DNA from: Siccirubricoccus phaeus
GTDB taxonomy: Bacteria; Pseudomonadota; Alphaproteobacteria; Acetobacterales; Acetobacteraceae
DNA length: 53,980 nucleotides
Direction: 5' to 3'
Assembly: GCF_008360935.1 (NCBI RefSeq)
Contig: NZ_SRXO01000032.1
Location: 1-53,980, forward strand
Shown one piece after another: positions 11,110 through 20,217 of this stretch (position 1 is the stretch's first letter; each line of letters starts with the position of its first letter). The translations under genes were made by a program, and so were the position numbers. The notes beneath the pieces were generated by a model that worked only from the letters and a program-made list of their open reading frames with translations, was not told where the DNA came from and did not search any database.

Positions 11110-13977
11110 ATGCGGAAGCTCGGCCTTGCCCTTCTCGCGCTGCTGGTGCTGCTGCTGGGCACGGCCTGGTTCGGGCCGCGTTTCCTGGATTGGGATGCCT
11201 GGCGCGGCCCGCTGACGGATATCGCCTCCATCCGGCTCGGCCGGCATGTGGCGGTGGGCGGGCGCATCACCCTCTCCCTGCTGCCCCAGCCCATCCTGGA
11301 AGCCGCCGAGGTGGAGATCGGCCCGGACCCGGACGGGCTCGCCATCCGCGCCCGCGCCATGCGGCTCCGGCTCGATCTGCCGGCCCTGCTGGCCGGGCGG
11401 CTGGAGCCGCGGGAGATCGCCCTGCTCGGCGGCGATATCAGCCTGCCCTGGCCGCCCACCCAGCTTCCCAGCTTCCGCCCGCCCCCCTGGCTCACCGCGC
11501 TGGATGCGCGGCTGGAGGATTTCCGCCTCACCCTCGGCACGCTGCAGCTCGAAGGGCTGCAGGCGCGGCTGACCACGGGCGGGATAGCCGAGGCGCTGAG
11601 CGCCGAGGGCCGCTTCACCTGGCGCGGCGCCCAGCTCCGCTTCAACGCCAGCCTCGGCCGCGCCGGCTATGACGGCATCGCGCCGCTGGACCTTTCCACG
11701 GTGCTCGGCGGCACCACCCTGGCGGCACGCGGCGTGCTGGCCCCGGGCGGCGGCTTCGAGGGGCGGCTGGAAGCCAGCGGCCCGGACCTCTCCACCCTGT
11801 TGCCCGCCCCCGCCCAGGCCTTCCGCGCCACCGGCCGGCTCACCGCCTCGGCCGATCTGCTGGCCGCCGACGACCTGACCCTCGATCTCGGCGGCCAGCC
11901 GGCGCGCGGGGCGGTGACGCTCCGCCTCGCCCCGGCGCCGCGGCTGGACCTGGCCGTCGTCGCCGGGCGGCTCGACCTCGATGCCTGGGTGGCGGCGCTG
12001 CGGGGGGCGCGGGGCGCCGCCCTGCCCGTCTCGGTCGATCTCTCCGCCGAGGCCACCGCCCTCTCCGGCGTGCCGCTGCGGAGGTTGCGCGGCGCCGCCT
12101 TCCTGGAAGGCGACCGGATCACCCTCTCCGACGTCTCCGTGCTGCTGCCCGGTGAGACGGCGCTGGAACTCGCCGGCGCCACCGCCGGACCGCGGCTGGA
12201 ACTCGCCATCCGCTTCGCCGCGCCGAATCTGCGGGAGACGCTGGGGGCGCTCGGCCTGCCGCTCGCCGGCATCGACCCGACCCGGCTGCGCCAGGCGGAG
12301 GGGCGCTTCCGCCTGGCGCTTTCGGAGTCCGAGACGAGCCTCGCCGAGCTGGCCGCGACGGTGGATGGCGCGCGGGTCTCGGGCGCCGGGGTGCTGCGCC
12401 AGGCGGCGGGGGGGCGGCCGGCGCTGGGCATCGGGCTGACGCTGGACCGGCTGGAGCTGGACGGGCTGCTGCCAGCCTGGCCGGCGCCGGCCAGGCTGGC
12501 AGGCTTCGACCTCAATTTGCGGCTGGCGGCGGAGACTTTGCGCTGGCGCGGGCTGGAGGCCGGCCGCGCCGCGCTGGACGCCACGCTGGAAAACGGCCGC
12601 GCCACGCTGCGCCGCCTGGCGCTGCGGCTGGGGGAGGTGGATATCGCCGCCTCCGGCGCCGCCCAGCTCGGCCCGGCGCTGCGCTTCCCGGATCTGATGC
12701 TGGAGTTGAGCGGGGCCAGCGGCGCTGCCCTGGCCCCGCTGCTGCCCTCCGAATGGGCCCGGCTGGCCCCGCTGCTGGCGGAGCAGGTCACGCTGCGCCT
12801 GTCCGGCAGCGGCGCGCCGGAGGCGCTGGCGCTGAAGGCGGAAGGCGATCTCGGCGAGCTGCGGGTGGAGGCGAATGCGACGCTGGATACCCTGGCCTGG
12901 CGGGGCAGCGGCGCGCTGACGCTGCGCCACCCGGGCGCGCCGCGGCTGCTGGCGGAGCTGGGCTTCGGCGCGCCGGACTGGCTGGGGGAGGGCTCCTTCG
13001 CCCTGGTCGCCAACCTCTCCGGCCAGCGCAGTGCGGAGGCCAGCAGCCTGACGGCGGAGCATCTGGACCTGGTGGCGGGCGGGTTGCGCGGCCGGGCGCA
13101 GGTGACGCTGGCCCTGGGCGGGGCGGCGGGCGGGACGGCCGCCGGCGGGGCGCGGCCGCGCCTGACCGGACGGGTGGCGCTGGAGACGCTGCCCTTGCCC
13201 TGGCCGAGGCTGGGGGCGCGGGAACCGCTGGCGCTGGAGCCGCTGCAGGCGCTGGACGCCGAGCTGGCACTGGAGGCGGCGCGGGTGCCGCTGCCCGGCG
13301 AGGTGCCGCTGGAAGGGCTGAGCGCCACCCTGCGCCTGGCCGGCGGCGGGCTGAAGCTGGAGGGGCTGCAGGCGCGGCTCGGCGGCGGCGCGCTGCGCGG
13401 CGAGGTGGCGCTGGAGTCCGGCGCCTCCCCCCCGCGCCTGGCGCTGAGCGCGGCGCTGGCGGATGTGACGCTGGCGGCGCCGCTCCTCGGCCTGCCGCTG
13501 GATCTTGCCGCCGGCCTCTATGCCGGGGAGCTGCGGCTGAGCGCGGCTGGCCACAGCCCGGCGGCGCTGGCGGCGACGGCGGAAGGCCGGCTGGAGGTGA
13601 CGGGGCGGGACGGGGTGCTGACCGGCCTTTCCCTCCGCGCGCTGCAGGAGGCGGCAGCGCTGCCGGAGCTGGGCCGGGCGGAGACGGCGCTGCGCCAGGC
13701 CTTGGAGGGCGGGGCGAGCGGCTTCGACCGGCTGGAATTGGCGGGGCTTCTGACGGAAGGACGGCTGCGGCTGGAACGGGCGGAGCTGGCCGGGGAAGGG
13801 GGCGCGGCCTCGGCGAGCGGCGAGATCGACCTGGCGCGGGGCGGGCTGGATCTGCGGCTGGAAGCCCGGCCGGTGGCGGAGGCGCCGCCGGTGGCGCTGC
13901 GGCTGGTGGGGCCGGTGGGGGCGCCGCGAAGGCTGGCGGAGGTGGCGGGGTTTCTCAGGTGGAAGGCGGAGAGGTAG
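11110..13977 (+). CDS. AsmA-family membrane-anchored protein
   Basis: The 955-residue protein has a single N-terminal signal anchor (MRKLGLALLALLVLLLGTAW) followed by GPRFLDWDAWRGPLTDIASI and GRHVAVGGRITLSLLPQPIL, typical of AsmA proteins, then long beta-repeat-like stretches and a C-terminal AsmA_2-like region (LRGEVALESG, ASASGEIDLARGGLDLRLEA). AsmA-type proteins are inner-membrane-anchored bridge-like proteins implicated in phospholipid transport to the outer membrane. The substrate is unassigned. The ATG at 11110 is preferred because upstream sequence belongs to an intergenic repeat; an in-frame ATG at 11071 is possible. It is strongly Leu/Ala/Gly rich. Confidence 0.85.
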   Translation: MRKLGLALLALLVLLLGTAWFGPRFLDWDAWRGPLTDIASIRLGRHVAVGGRITLSLLPQPILEAAEVEIGPDPDGLAIRARAMRLRLDLPALLAGRLEPREIALLGGDISLPWPPTQLPSFRPPPWLTALDARLEDFRLTLGTLQLEGLQARLTTGGIAEALSAEGRFTWRGAQLRFNASLGRAGYDGIAPLDLSTVLGGTTLAARGVLAPGGGFEGRLEASGPDLSTLLPAPAQAFRATGRLTASADLLAADDLTLDLGGQPARGAVTLRLAPAPRLDLAVVAGRLDLDAWVAALRGARGAALPVSVDLSAEATALSGVPLRRLRGAAFLEGDRITLSDVSVLLPGETALELAGATAGPRLELAIRFAAPNLRETLGALGLPLAGIDPTRLRQAEGRFRLALSESETSLAELAATVDGARVSGAGVLRQAAGGRPALGIGLTLDRLELDGLLPAWPAPARLAGFDLNLRLAAETLRWRGLEAGRAALDATLENGRATLRRLALRLGEVDIAASGAAQLGPALRFPDLMLELSGASGAALAPLLPSEWARLAPLLAEQVTLRLSGSGAPEALALKAEGDLGELRVEANATLDTLAWRGSGALTLRHPGAPRLLAELGFGAPDWLGEGSFALVANLSGQRSAEASSLTAEHLDLVAGGLRGRAQVTLALGGAAGGTAAGGARPRLTGRVALETLPLPWPRLGAREPLALEPLQALDAELALEAARVPLPGEVPLEGLSATLRLAGGGLKLEGLQARLGGGALRGEVALESGASPPRLALSAALADVTLAAPLLGLPLDLAAGLYAGELRLSAAGHSPAALAATAEGRLEVTGRDGVLTGLSLRALQEAAALPELGRAETALRQALEGGASGFDRLELAGLLTEGRLRLERAELAGEGGAASASGEIDLARGGLDLRLEARPVAEAPPVALRLVGPVGAPRRLAEVAGFLRWKAER

Positions 13978-14110
13978 GGGGGTGCCGGGGCGCTGCCCCG
14001 GGCCCCGGCAGAGGGCGCTGCCTCGTTGGCGGCAATGCCACCAACCCCGCCGGGGACCGGACCGGTCCCCGGAACCCGGTGGGCGTTTGCCGGGGGCCGG
14101 ATTGCCACCA
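13978..14110 (+). repeat. GC-rich intergenic repeat, copy 2 (degenerate)
   Basis: It holds GGGGCGCTGCCCC-type and GGGGACCGGACCGGTCCCC palindromes together with CCCCGCCGGGG, as in the other GC-rich repeat copies, but the core is more diverged. It lies between the AsmA and M20 genes. Confidence 0.5.
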
Positions 14111-14162
14111 GCCCCCGCGCCCGGCTACGCCACCGCCACCCAGGCGCAGGAGAATGCTGCTT

Positions 14163-15557
14163 ATGCCCACCCGCGAAGGCGCCCTCAGCCGCGCCGCGGC
14201 CTTCTTCGATGAGGGCCATTTCAAATCCCTCCTCGCCGGTCTCGTCGCCATCCCCTCCACCGCCCAGGACCCGGCCTATGAGGCGGAGCTGGCGCGCTAC
14301 CTGGAAACCGCCATCCGCCCCTGGGTGGAGCGCCTCGGCTTCACCGCCACCATCCACCCCAACCCGCTCCCTGGCTTCGGCCCCATCCTCACCGCCGAGC
14401 GCATCGAGGATCCGGCCCGCCCCACCGTGCTGCTCTACGGCCATGGCGACACCGTCCGCGGCCTGGATGAGCAATGGCGCCCCGGCCTCACCCCCTGGGC
14501 GCTGACCGAGGACGGCGATCACTGGTACGGCCGCGGCACCGCGGACAATAAGGGCCAGCACGCCCTGAACCTCGCCGCGCTGGAAGCCGTGCTGGCGGAG
14601 CGCGGCGGCAGGCTGGGCTTCAACCTGAAGCTGGTGCTGGAGATGGCGGAGGAGCGCGGCTCCCGGGGCTTGCGCGAATTCGTCGCCGCCCATCGCGACC
14701 TGCTGACGGCCGATGTGCTCATCGCCTCGGACGGCCCCCGCGTGGACCCGGCCCTGCCGACCATCGCCACCGGCACCCGCGGCATCTTCCAATTCGACCT
14801 GGTCCTGAAGCTGCGCGAGGGCGGCGTGCATTCCGGCCATTGGGGCGGCCTGACCACCGACCCGGCCATCCGCCTTACCCACGCCATCGCCAGCATCTGC
14901 GACGCGCGCGGCAAGATCCTGGTCCGGGACTGGCTGCCGCGGAATGGCGTGCCGGCCGAGGTGCGCGGCGTCCTCGCCGGCTGCCCGGTGGGCGGGGCGG
15001 AGGGTGCCGCCACCATCGACCCGGATTGGGGCGAGCCGGGCCTGACCGCGGCCGAGAAGATCTATGGCTGGAACAGCTTCATCGTCCTTGCCATGGTCAG
15101 CGGCCGGCCGGAGGCGCCGGTGAACGCCGTCGCCCCCGATGCCCGCGCCACCTGCCATATCCGCTACACGGTGGATACCGACCCGGCGGGATTCGGCCCC
15201 GCCCTTCGCCGCCACCTGGACGAGCACGGCTTCGCCGATGTCGAGATCCGCGAGCCGGGGGTGCGCATGGCCGCGTCCCGCACGCCGCCGGACCATCCCT
15301 GGGTGCGCTGGGCTCAGGCCAGCATGGAGCGCAGCCTCGGCAAGCGGGTGCAGATCATCCCGAATTCCTCGGGCGGGCTGCCGGGCGACGTCTTCATGGA
15401 CCATCTGGGCACGCCGCTGGTCTGGGTGCCGCACAGCTATAATGGCTGCAAGCAGCACGGCCCGGACGAGCACCTGCTGACCGGCCCGGCGCGGGAGGGC
15501 ATCCTGGCCTTTGCCGGGATGTGGTGGGATCTCGGGGAAGCCGGCACGCCGGGCTGA
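14163..15557 (+). CDS. M20-family metallopeptidase (dipeptidase/deacylase type)
   Basis: A 464-residue zinc peptidase of the M20/ArgE/DapE family. Visible are TVLLYGHGDTV (metal His), WYGRGTADNKGQHALNLAAL (bridging Asp), LVLEMAEERGSRGLREF (catalytic Glu and metal Glu pair), ASDGPR and the dimerisation domain starting GTRGIFQFDLVLKLREGGVH. The C-terminal HSYNGCKQHGPDEHLL supplies the last metal His. The family removes amino acids or acyl groups from short peptides or N-acyl amino acids; the substrate is not evident. AGGAG lies 10 bp before the ATG at 14163 and only 1 bp from an in-frame ATG at 14154, so the former is chosen. Confidence 0.9.
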   Translation: MPTREGALSRAAAFFDEGHFKSLLAGLVAIPSTAQDPAYEAELARYLETAIRPWVERLGFTATIHPNPLPGFGPILTAERIEDPARPTVLLYGHGDTVRGLDEQWRPGLTPWALTEDGDHWYGRGTADNKGQHALNLAALEAVLAERGGRLGFNLKLVLEMAEERGSRGLREFVAAHRDLLTADVLIASDGPRVDPALPTIATGTRGIFQFDLVLKLREGGVHSGHWGGLTTDPAIRLTHAIASICDARGKILVRDWLPRNGVPAEVRGVLAGCPVGGAEGAATIDPDWGEPGLTAAEKIYGWNSFIVLAMVSGRPEAPVNAVAPDARATCHIRYTVDTDPAGFGPALRRHLDEHGFADVEIREPGVRMAASRTPPDHPWVRWAQASMERSLGKRVQIIPNSSGGLPGDVFMDHLGTPLVWVPHSYNGCKQHGPDEHLLTGPAREGILAFAGMWWDLGEAGTPG

Positions 15558-15667
15558 GCGTTACCCTTCCTCACCCCGGGTCCAGCCTCCGGTCATGTCG
15601 GCGTTACATTTCGCCCCCATCTTCCGGATGCCGGGCCCGACAGGTCCCGCATGAGGAGAATACGCCG

Positions 15668-16255
15668 ATGAAGTCACTCCGCCTCGCCCTGCTCGGGTCC
15701 GCGCTGCTGGCGGCGCCGGCCCTGGCGCAGCCGGTGCCGCCCGCGCCCGCGCCTGGTGCGCGGCCCGCCCCTCCGCCGGCGGCCGGCCGTGGGCCGCATG
15801 GCGGCGTTGCCCTGTTCCAGCGCGTCGATGCCGACCACAATGGCCGCATCACCTGGGAGGAGGCCTGGGGCTTCGCGCAGCAGCGCTTCGCTGATGCCGA
15901 CCGCGACCGCGATGGCGGGCTGGTGATGGAGGAGCTGCTCTCCGCCCGGCTGATGCCGGCGGCGGCCGAGCGGGGCGGCCAGGACGGCGCCGGCATGCGG
16001 CCGGACCGGGCGCGGATGATGGCCATGATGTTCCGCGCCCTGGACGCCAACCGCGACGCCAAGGTGACGCTGGAGGAAGTGCGCCCGGCGATCGAGGCTC
16101 GCTTCCGTGCCCTGGACGCGAATGGTGATAACGGCGTCACCCTGGATGAGCTGCCGGCGCCGCCGCGCCGCTTCGGGCCGCACGGCCATGGCCATGGCCC
16201 GGGCATGGCGCCGCCGGCCCCTCCGGCGCCGCCGCCCGGCACGCAGCCGGGGTAG
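15668..16255 (+). CDS. Secreted EF-hand calcium-binding protein
   Basis: The 195-residue protein starts with a clear signal peptide (MKSLRLALLGSALLAAPALA, then Q), so it is exported to the periplasm or beyond. At least four EF-hand-like loops are visible: DADHNGRITWEE, DADRDRDGGLVMEE, DANRDAKVTLEE and DANGDNGVTLDE. The N- and C-terminal linkers are Pro/Ala rich and the tail has a His/Gly stretch (HGHGHGPG). The function is probably calcium binding or sensing. AGGAG lies 11 bp before the ATG. It stands alone between the M20 peptidase and a repeat-filled gap. Confidence 0.88.
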   Translation: MKSLRLALLGSALLAAPALAQPVPPAPAPGARPAPPPAAGRGPHGGVALFQRVDADHNGRITWEEAWGFAQQRFADADRDRDGGLVMEELLSARLMPAAAERGGQDGAGMRPDRARMMAMMFRALDANRDAKVTLEEVRPAIEARFRALDANGDNGVTLDELPAPPRRFGPHGHGHGPGMAPPAPPAPPPGTQPG

Positions 16256-16261
16256 AGAACG

Positions 16262-16440
16262 GCTACGCCCCTGGCCCCGGCAGGCGTACTGCCCTGTTGG
16301 CGGCAGTACGCCGCCAACCCCCGCCGGGGCCAGGATCTGGCCCCGGACCTCGGTTTGAGTTCGGACCCGGGCTGAACTGCGGAGTCTCGCCAGGGTCCAG
16401 GGGATGGTTCACCCCTGAGTGGGGCCTGGGGAGGCAGCGC
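16262..16440 (+). repeat. GC-rich intergenic repeat, copy 3
   Basis: It contains CCGCCGGGGCCAGGATCTGG, CCCCGGACCTCGGTTTGAGT and CAGGGTCCAGGGGATGG, the same ordered blocks as the copies at 26024 and 36853, plus a GGCAGTAC/GTACTGCC palindrome. The rest of the 16256-17029 gap (about 16450-16860) shows no convincing gene on either strand. Confidence 0.65.
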
Positions 16441-16873
16441 CTCCATTCTCTGCCCCTTGCCCCCTTGCCCCCTTGCCCCTGCGGCAGCGCGGCCGCCTTG
16501 GGTCGTTGCGTCGCATCTTCTGCCGCAGGATTCTCCACCCCAAGCCGCATGGCACGTGCTGCTGTCCGCGACGGGCCGCGGATGGCGCCAAGCGGTGATC
16601 TGCGCTTCCGCCGCCAGCCTGCGCGTCACGTTCCACCGCCAGCCTGCCGCCCGGCCGCGCCAGCCGCGGTCGCGGTAAGGCCGATGGTCCCCCGGCCCAG
16701 GGGACACCTTTGAACAGCATCGTCTCCCGCTGCCCCAGGTGGGCGGGCAGGGCCCGCTCGGCGAGTCCAGGGCATGGCCCCCGTTCCTCGGGCGGATGCC
16801 GGCCTGCCCCGGGCCGCGCCCCGCGGCGAGGGGCGGCGCCGAATCCTGGCCGGACCCCCGACGCTCCCTTTGC

Positions 16874-16902
16874 TTGACGCGCCTTCCAGCCTCCCCCAAC
16901 AT
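16874..16902 (+). promoter_or_regulatory. Putative SOS-controlled promoter of nrdA
   Basis: TTGACG (16874-16879) is followed after 17 bp by CAACAT (16897-16902). The LexA-type site starts 3 bp later, so LexA would cover the transcription start. The -10 match is modest. Confidence 0.35.
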
Positions 16903-16904
16903 GA

Positions 16905-16919
16905 GAACATAAATAGAAC
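16905..16919. promoter_or_regulatory. LexA (SOS) box of the alphaproteobacterial type
   Basis: GAAC-ATAAATA-GAAC is an exact GAAC-N7-GAAC match, the direct-repeat SOS box known for alphaproteobacterial LexA (usually written GTTC-N7-GTTC). It sits in an AT-rich patch 110 bp before nrdA, just after a TTGACG hexamer. No gene is recognisable in the opposite direction. Confidence 0.62.
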
Positions 16920-16967
16920 ATTGGCTTTCCCCCTGGCTTTTCTGCATGCCGGAATTGCTGGACCTGC

Positions 16968-16983
16968 CTACCCGATCTGGTGT
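16968..16983. promoter_or_regulatory. NrdR-like box 1 (weak)
   Basis: CTACCCGATCTGGTGT matches the NrdR consensus ACACAATATATTGTGT at 9 of 16 positions. It starts exactly 32 bp before box 2, the three-helical-turn spacing usual for paired NrdR sites. Confidence 0.4.
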
Positions 16984-16999
16984 TAGAATGCCCCTCTTG

Positions 17000-17015
17000 C
17001 TCCAATATCTTGTGT
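17000..17015. promoter_or_regulatory. NrdR-like box 2
   Basis: CTCCAATATCTTGTGT matches the NrdR consensus at 12 of 16 positions. It lies directly before the nrdA ribosome site. NrdR is the nucleotide-sensing repressor of ribonucleotide reductase genes. Confidence 0.6.
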
Positions 17016-17029
17016 GGAGAGCGTCCGCG

Positions 17030-18925
17030 ATGCATGCTCCGGTCCGGGGGATTAAGGGGGACGTGACTGTGTTCGATGCGGTGCAGTTGGAAGGACATCA
17101 CCAGGTACAGGTGGACCGGGCGCGGGACGCCCTGCTGACGGATTTCGGCAAGGCGACGCTGGGTGACCGCTACCTGCTGCCCGGCGAGAGCTATCAGGAC
17201 CTGTTCGCCCGCGTCGCCAGCGCCTTCGGCGACGATCCGGCGCATGCCCAGCGGATCTACGACTACATCAGCAGGCTGTGGTTCATGCCGGCGACGCCGG
17301 TGCTCTCCAATGGCGGCACCACCCGTGGCCTGCCCATCTCCTGCTTCCTGAACGAGGCCTCGGACAGCCTCGAGGGCATTGTCGGGCTGTGGAACGAGAA
17401 TGTCTGGCTGGCCGCCAAGGGGGGCGGCATCGGCAGCTATTGGGGCAATCTCCGCGGCATCGGCGAGAAGGTGGGGCGCAACGGCAAGACCTCCGGCGTC
17501 GTCCCCTTCATCCGGGTGATGGACAGCCTGACCCTCGCCATTTCCCAGGGCTCGCTCCGCCGCGGCTCCGCCGCCTGCTACCTGCCGGTGAGCCACCCGG
17601 AGATCGAGGAATTCATCGAAATCCGCCGCCCCACCGGCGGCGACCCGAACCGCAAGGCGCTGAACCTGCACCACGGCATCCTGTTGCCGGACGCGTTCAT
17701 GCGCGCGGTCGAGAATGACGAGGAATGGCCGCTGGTCAGCCCGAAGGACGGCGCCGTCATGCGCAAGATCTCGGCGCGCGGGCTGTGGATCCGCATCCTC
17801 ACCGCGCGGATCGAGACGGGCGAGCCCTACCTGATCTTCTCCGATCAGGTGAACCGTTCCATGCCGGCGCACCACAAGCTGGCGGGGCTGGAGGTGAAGA
17901 CCTCCAACCTCTGCTCCGAGATCACCCTGCCGACCGGCCGCGACCAGCATGGGCGGGACCGCACCGCCGTCTGCTGCCTCTCCTCCCTCAACCTCGAGAC
18001 CTGGTTCGAGTGGAAGGACAATCCGCGCTTCATCCCGGACGTGATGCGCTTCCTGGACAACGTGCTGCAGGAGTTCATCGACACCGCGCCGGATTCCATG
18101 GCGAAGGCGAAGTACTCCGCGATGCGGGAGCGCTCGGTCGGCCTCGGCGTCATGGGCTTCCACAGCTTCCTGCAGAGCCAGAACGTGCCCTTCGAGAGCG
18201 TGATCGCGAAGGTGTGGAACAAGAAGATGTTCAAGCACATCCGGGAGCAGGCGGATTTCGCCAGCCGCGCCCTGGCGGAGGAGCGCGGCCCCTGCCCGGA
18301 TGCGGCGGAATACGGGGTGATGGAGCGGTTCTCGAACAAGATGGCGATCGCGCCGACCGCCTCCATCTCCATCATCTGCGGCGGGGCGTCGCCGGGCATC
18401 GAGCCGATCGCGGCGAATGTCTACAACCACAAGACGCTCAGCGGCAGCTACATCGTGCGCAACCCGTACCTGAAGAAGGTGCTGGCGAAGCATGGCCGCG
18501 ACGATGCCGAGACCTGGACCAGCATCACGGTGAACAAGGGTAGCGTGCAGCACCTGGACTTCCTGACGGAGCAGGAGAAGGCCACCTTCCGCACCGCCTT
18601 CGAGCTGGACCAGCGCTGGGTGGTGGAGCACGCCGCCGACCGCACGCCCTTCATCTGCCAGAGCCAGTCGGTGAACCTGTTCCTGCCGGCCAATGTGCAT
18701 AAGCGGGACCTGCACCAGATCCATCTGCAGGCCTGGAAGAAGGGGGTGAAGAGCCTCTATTACTGCCGCTCGCTGAGCATCCAGCGGGCGGATACGATCA
18801 GCGAGAAGGTGGTGCAGGAAGCGCCGAATCTGCGCCCGGCGAAGCCGGACCCGGCCGTGCTGCCACTGCTGGTGGCGGCTGCGGTGGGGACGACGGATTA
18901 CGAGGAGTGCCTGGCGTGCCAGTAG
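17030..18925 (+). CDS. nrdA: Class I ribonucleoside-diphosphate reductase, alpha subunit
   Basis: A 631-residue catalytic subunit that reduces ribonucleoside diphosphates to deoxy forms using a radical from the beta subunit. Landmarks are PATPVLSNGGTTRGLPISCF (first redox Cys), SNLCSEITLP (thiyl-radical Cys), CCLSSLNLETW (second redox Cys), MAIAPTASISIICGGASPGI and LYYCRSLSIQ, with the shuttle cysteines in the C-terminal YEECLACQ. The usual N-terminal ATP-cone is absent, so overall activity control by ATP/dATP is probably missing in this subunit. GGAGAG lies 8 bp before the ATG at 17030. Control by LexA and NrdR is suggested by upstream sites. nrdB follows about 150 bp downstream. Confidence 0.96.
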   Translation: MHAPVRGIKGDVTVFDAVQLEGHHQVQVDRARDALLTDFGKATLGDRYLLPGESYQDLFARVASAFGDDPAHAQRIYDYISRLWFMPATPVLSNGGTTRGLPISCFLNEASDSLEGIVGLWNENVWLAAKGGGIGSYWGNLRGIGEKVGRNGKTSGVVPFIRVMDSLTLAISQGSLRRGSAACYLPVSHPEIEEFIEIRRPTGGDPNRKALNLHHGILLPDAFMRAVENDEEWPLVSPKDGAVMRKISARGLWIRILTARIETGEPYLIFSDQVNRSMPAHHKLAGLEVKTSNLCSEITLPTGRDQHGRDRTAVCCLSSLNLETWFEWKDNPRFIPDVMRFLDNVLQEFIDTAPDSMAKAKYSAMRERSVGLGVMGFHSFLQSQNVPFESVIAKVWNKKMFKHIREQADFASRALAEERGPCPDAAEYGVMERFSNKMAIAPTASISIICGGASPGIEPIAANVYNHKTLSGSYIVRNPYLKKVLAKHGRDDAETWTSITVNKGSVQHLDFLTEQEKATFRTAFELDQRWVVEHAADRTPFICQSQSVNLFLPANVHKRDLHQIHLQAWKKGVKSLYYCRSLSIQRADTISEKVVQEAPNLRPAKPDPAVLPLLVAAAVGTTDYEECLACQ

Positions 18926-19077
18926 CGCGCTGAGGCCAGGGCGACACCTTACCGCATCGCCGCCCGAGGAGCTGCCGTCGCCGGGCCGGCGGCAGCCGTC
19001 CAGGAATGGAAAACACGCCGGCTCCGGCGCGGTGCTTGCCGCTGCGCCGCCCCCCATTGCAAGCTCATGGTGCACCC

Positions 19078-20082
19078 ATGCCAGATGGCACCCCCCCGAT
19101 GGACAGCAACGCCCAGCCGCATTTCGACCTGCTGACCGCCAACCCGGTCTACAAGCCCTTCCGCTACCCCTGGGCCTATGACGCCTGGCTCACCCAGCAG
19201 CGCGTGCATTGGCTGCCGGAGGAGGTGCCGCTCGCCGATGACGTGAAGGACTGGCAGAAGAACCTCACCCCCGCCGAGCGGAACCTGCTGACGCAGATCT
19301 TCCGCTTCTTCACCCAGGCGGATGTCGAGGTGAACAACTGCTACATGAAGCACTACTCCCAGGTGTTCAAGCCGACGGAAGTGCTGATGATGCTAAGCGC
19401 CTTCAGCAACATCGAGACCATCCACATCGCCGCCTACAGCCACCTGCTGGACACGGTGGGGATGCCGGAGGTCGAGTACACCGCCTTCCTCCGCTACAAG
19501 GAGATGAAGGACAAATTCGACTACATGCAGGCCTTCCGGGTCGACTCGAAGACCGAGATCGCCAAGACCCTGGCCGCCTTCGGCGCCTTCACCGAGGGGC
19601 TGCAGCTCTTCGCCTCCTTCGCCATCCTGATGAACTTCCCGCGCTTCAACAAGATGAAGGGCATGGGCCAGATCGTCTCCTGGTCCGTGCGCGACGAGAC
19701 GCTGCACTGCCTCTCCGTCATCCGCCTCTTCCGCACCTTCATCCACGAGAATCCGGAGATCTGGACGGAGGAGCTGAAGCGCGACCTCGCCGAGATCTGC
19801 GACACCATCGTGCAGCACGAGGACGCCTTCATCGACCTCGCCTTCGAGCTCGGCGGCGTCGAGGGGCTGAATGCCGCGGACACCAAGACCTATATCCGCT
19901 TCATCGCCGATCGCCGCCTGCAGCAGCTCGGCCTCGAACCGCTCTACAACATCGAGAAGAATCCGCTGCCCTGGCTGGACGAGATGCTGAACGCGGTGGA
20001 GCACACCAATTTCTTCGAGAACCGGGCGACGGAATATTCCCGCGCCAGTACGACCGGGAGCTGGGACGAGGCCTTTGCCTGA
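19078..20082 (+). CDS. nrdB: Class I ribonucleotide reductase, beta subunit
   Basis: A 334-residue radical-generating subunit. The diiron ligands are visible in the helices AFSNIETIHIAAYSHLLDTV (Glu, His and, four residues after the His, the radical Tyr), EGLQLFASFAILMNF and SWSVRDETLHCLSVIR (Glu and His); the first Asp ligand is in DVKDWQKNLTPAERNLL. It therefore looks like a tyrosyl-radical enzyme. The C-terminal peptide SWDEAFA would dock on NrdA. The start is uncertain: ATGs at 19006, 19078 and 19099 are in frame and none has a strong ribosome site; 19078 is chosen as closest to the conserved LLTANPVYKPFRYPWAYDAW region. No ATP-cone is present. Confidence 0.94.
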   Translation: MPDGTPPMDSNAQPHFDLLTANPVYKPFRYPWAYDAWLTQQRVHWLPEEVPLADDVKDWQKNLTPAERNLLTQIFRFFTQADVEVNNCYMKHYSQVFKPTEVLMMLSAFSNIETIHIAAYSHLLDTVGMPEVEYTAFLRYKEMKDKFDYMQAFRVDSKTEIAKTLAAFGAFTEGLQLFASFAILMNFPRFNKMKGMGQIVSWSVRDETLHCLSVIRLFRTFIHENPEIWTEELKRDLAEICDTIVQHEDAFIDLAFELGGVEGLNAADTKTYIRFIADRRLQQLGLEPLYNIEKNPLPWLDEMLNAVEHTNFFENRATEYSRASTTGSWDEAFA

Positions 20083-20217
20083 CATGCCGGCCGCGGCCTC
20101 GCGCAGCGGCTGTGCGGCTGCCCGGCCCGGCAACCACCGGATGATGCGCGGCGGGGGGGGCGGCGGCGCCATGCCCCCCGGCTGGCGAGGCGCCCGCACT
20201 CCGGCTATCTAGCCCGG

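Noticed and set aside
11098-13554. Long minus-strand frame opposite the AsmA gene
   Set aside because: It is a Gln/Arg/Gly-rich shadow of the real gene, a typical high-GC artefact.
16450-16910. Possible SOS-induced gene on the minus strand reading away from the LexA box
   Set aside because: Frames there are Arg/Gly/Pro-rich with no motif; no ImuA, DinB or division-inhibitor homology could be seen.
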